Assembly (NCBI RefSeq): GCF_000340215.1
Contig: NW_006921532.1
Location: 5,188,001-5,252,000 of the forward strand
Origin: Pseudocercospora fijiensis CIRAD86
Lineage: Eukaryota > Ascomycota > Dothideomycetes > Mycosphaerellales > Mycosphaerellaceae
Reading direction: 5' to 3'
DNA: 64,000 bases
The number at the start of each line of letters is the position of its first letter. Position 1 is the first letter of the stretch. A program made the translations under genes and the position numbers. This document shows, piece after piece, positions 61,004-64,000 of this stretch. Below the pieces are notes generated by a model. It saw nothing but the letters and a program-made list of their open reading frames with translations. It made no database searches and was not told the DNA's origin.

Positions 61004-64000
61004 CCCCGGGGGTAGCATTGTTCCTAGGCGGCATTATAGGCCCTTAGCCTTCTTCTTGTTCTTTACACTAGTCTAATACTTATCCAACAACTTAGTTATA
61101 TCTTTAAAAGAACCTTTAGCTTCCTACGAGTCCTATTTAGGTAAATAGCCTTGCTATCTTAATAGGTACTCCTTCTTGCCTTATCTAGTTCGGTGCTTTA
61201 GGATGCGTTCTATAGACTACAACTCTTTACTATTAGCTAAGACTTCTTCTAACTTAGTAGGCGCTTTATCGCCTTCGCGCTAGTAGTATAGTTTAAGGAG
61301 GGAGATATAGAAGGTATTATAGATAGTATAATAAGGTGGAAGCTATAACTAGTAGGCCTAGCTATTGCCCTTCGGCTCTCGGATTCGGAAGGGGCTAATA
61401 AACCGTAGTGCTAGTTTGGGTCGTGTTCTGCTATTAGGTAATAGGTGTTTGCGGATACGGAGGTTCTTAGTGCTTAATATAACTATGTCGCCCTATTTGA
61501 AGGTTATTAGCGTATAGTGTTTATTATAGTAGGTCTTTTAGTACTCTTAAGCCTTTGTTAGTTTCTTAGCTATCTTAGTATAGATTTCTCGCATCTTTTA
61601 AACCCTCTTAATAGCCGCTAGTGTTTTAGGGGTTGGTACTTAATACGCTTCCCTTTCCTTACGCTCGGCCTCGAGCGATAAGGGATCTTATAGTATAGTA
61701 GCGTTTTAGCCTATTATAGCGAAATAAGGTAATACCTTAGTAGATAAGTAGACACTATTGTTATACACGAATTCGGCTAGTTATAGGAGGTTGACCTAGT
61801 CGTTAGGGTTCTTATTAATGTAGCTACGTAGGTACTGCTATAGGGTAGTATTCTGCCTCTCTATTTAACCGTTAGTCTGCGGATAGAAGGCTGTTAATAG
61901 CCGATGCTTTAGTCTTAGCTACAAGCAAATCTCGCTCTAATAGTGTAATATAAATATTAAGCCTCGATCGGAGACTATCCCCTTAGGGGTTCCCTAATAG
62001 GTATAGAAGATACTAGTCTATAGCGCCTCTACTATATTAATAGCAGTCTAATCCTTACGCGCCGGGATGTATCGAGCGCCTTTAGTAAATCGATCTACTA
62101 TAATAAGGATAGCGTTATATACGTCCTTGCTGCCTCTACGCTTAGTAGGCGGAAGGCCTATAATAAAGTCTATTATAAGCTTAGCAAATAGCTTCTTTAG
62201 AATAGGGAGCGAGGACAACTCGCCGAACGGCAAGTGCTTCGGTACTTTAACTCGCTAGTATACTACACAGGTCTATATATACTCCTTTATATACCGTTTA
62301 CTATTTAGCTAGTAGTATATACGCGATAGTAACTCGTGCGACCTCTCTATACTATAGTAACTAGCGAGCTTACTATTATAGTGCCTTTTTAAAAGCTCTT
62401 GTCTAATCGATTGTTTAGCGGGGACATAGTATCTGCCCTTAAACTTTAAGTAACCTTTGTCGTCGATCGACTAATTGTTATTACTCTTACTAGATCGAGT
62501 CGCCCGTCTACTTACAAGCCTATTAATACGCTCGATAGCAAAGGCGTCCCTCTACTAAGTACGTAACAGCTTATCTATAAACGATTAACTATCCCCGTTT
62601 ACAAGGTTATTTAATAGCACCTGTACTATCGAACGAGGTACGTATTATATATATCTAATAGTACTAGTAGCTAGAACTACTACAACCTCTTCTGCAGTAC
62701 TGTCGCTATAGATAGCAATATCTTTAATCGAGTTATTATAGCTCGAGCGATCTACGTCCTTCTTAACGTATACTAGAAGAACGACAACTCCGCTATAGTA
62801 TTTGTTACCGCTACGAGGTCCGGAAGTCCGCTTATCCTACGCTTGCTTATTAACAATACGGACTATAGCAATCTTATACTATAGGGTTAGAAACAATGAA
62901 TTGATATGTTAGGTCTCGCTATCGTAATTAGGTCGCCTTAATAGGCTATCGGTAGGGTTACTTACGCCTAGCCGGTATAATATATTAAAATCGAACCTAG
63001 CGAGGTAGACGGCCTATCTAGCCTATCGACCTATAACTCTAGTAACCTTAGTAATACTACGGAGGTTGTTATAGTCTGTATAGACCTAAATAGTATGCTA
63101 TGCACTATCGAGATAGTAGCGCTAGTACTTAAAGGCTTCTACGACTGCTAAGAGCTCTTGCTCGTAGGTCTTATATCGACGTTCTATATCGATTATCTTC
63201 TATAAGAAGAAGGCAATTAGGTGCTAGTAGGTATTATTAGCCTGTTATAACATAATAGCTAATATAGCGAACTATAAAGCGTTAGTCTCAATTCGGATCT
63301 GCTTACTTAGTACGAAATAGTATAATAAGGGGACTTTAGTAAAGCGTTGCTTTAGACCGTTAAAAGCGGCTTGTACTCTATTAGTCTATTTGAACTCTCT
63401 AGTTAGGTTAGCCTTAGTTTTAGTAAGCTTAGTTAATAGCATTATATGCCGTAAATAGCCCTTAATAAAGCGACGATAGAAATTAGCGAAGCCGAGGAAC
63501 GACTGTAGTTCCTTAATTAACGTAGGAACAGGCCATTTAGTAATAGTTTTAATCCGATTAGGATTAGCCTTAATACCCTTAGTTAATACGAGGAAGCTAA
63601 GGAAGGACACCTCCTTAGTAGCAAAGGTGCATTTAGAAGGCTTGCAATATAGGCTATAGGCCCGCAGGCGGTCGAGGACCTTTCGTACTATAGCCTAATG
63701 TTCTATAATATTAGGTAAATAGGTATAAACTAGGATATTATCTAGGTAAACTATATAGAGATAGTCTAATAGGCCTAAAAGGGCCCGATTAATATAGGAC
63801 TAGAATGTTGTAGGGGTATTAGCTAGGCTAAATAGCATAACTAGGTATTCGAAATAGCTATAACGGGTATAGAAGGCCGTTTTCTATTTATTACCCTTGC
63901 GGATACGGATACGATAGTACGCATCCTTAATGTCTAGTATAGTATAGTAGTAGGCGCTAGAAAGGCGATCGAGGGTCTAATTAATAAGCGGAAGTAGATA
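61004..64000 (-). mobile_element. Element B: partial chromovirus in tandem with A (truncated by window)
   Basis: Collinear with element A but without the LINE. Its chromodomain lies near 61,215-61,085. The integrase core at 62,233-62,048 holds LIIDFIIGLPPTKRRGSKD with the first catalytic Asp and RFTKGARYIPARKD. The RT thumb/connection is at 63,610-63,386 ([30 protein letters not shown]) and the RT continues to the window edge. The frames are RIP-broken but a few open pieces remain. Gag, protease and the outer LTR lie beyond 64,000. Confidence 0.82.

Larger units (their letters stand above)
42580..64000. repeat. RIP-mutated repeat island 2 (runs off the window)
   Basis: Over 21 kb of RIP-mutated transposons with no host gene visible. 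CpA and TpG are depleted and TpA raised, except inside the LINE, where depletion is one-sided. It holds chromovirus C, chromovirus A with its LINE insertion, and partial chromovirus B. The left edge is sharp near 42,580. Confidence 0.88.

Noticed and set aside
1..64000. tRNA or rRNA genes
   Set aside because: I found no convincing tRNA cloverleaf or rRNA core sequence by eye. A covariance-model scan would be needed to exclude a tRNA.

Overview
The window is chromosomal DNA of a filamentous ascomycete. The genes have short introns (about 47-132 bp), fungal splice and branch signals, and typical ascomycete families: a Ppo dioxygenase, a ferric reductase, DUF2235 and a fungal HP1. The repeats show repeat-induced point mutation (RIP). 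A dothideomycete, possibly Mycosphaerellaceae, is my inference and is not proven by the sequence.

Layout. (1) 1-19,800: gene-dense, normal composition. It holds an F-box-like gene (-), CCT5 (-), HP1 (+), an MFS transporter (+), a PIPK-domain protein (-), a Wbp11-domain protein (+), a ferric reductase (+) and a PpoC-like fatty-acid dioxygenase (-). (2) About 19,800-37,850: a RIP-mutated repeat island. It contains a 974-bp inverted-repeat element and a complete 15,218-bp Ty3-type LTR retrotransposon (element D) with 130-bp LTRs, a CTTTA target-site duplication, gag, PR-RT-RNaseH-INT-chromodomain, and a second reading frame of about 1,700 codons between integrase and 3' LTR that I do not recognise. 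(3) About 37,850-42,580: a 4.7-kb gene island with a 12-exon DUF2235 gene (+) and a TRAX gene (-). (4) About 42,580-64,000: a second RIP island of nested elements. The pol of chromovirus C was interrupted by chromovirus A. A was itself split by a 4.9-kb LINE with a 12-bp target-site duplication. A shares its right LTR with a tandem relative, B, that runs off the window.

All retroelement frames in the islands are inactive. In the frames I read, stop codons fall where CAG, CAA or TGG would have stood. The two element-D LTRs differ at seven sites, all CpA/TpG to TpA, so RIP is the only mutation seen between them.

The genes do not form a visible biosynthetic cluster. Most are housekeeping: a chaperonin subunit, heterochromatin protein, splicing-linked protein, lipid-kinase-like protein and RNA nuclease subunit. 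The ferric reductase, MFS transporter and dioxygenase are accessory metabolism. HP1 is expected to read the H3K9me3 that usually covers RIP islands like the two here. Exon structures were deduced by hand from splice signals, frame continuity and family conservation.
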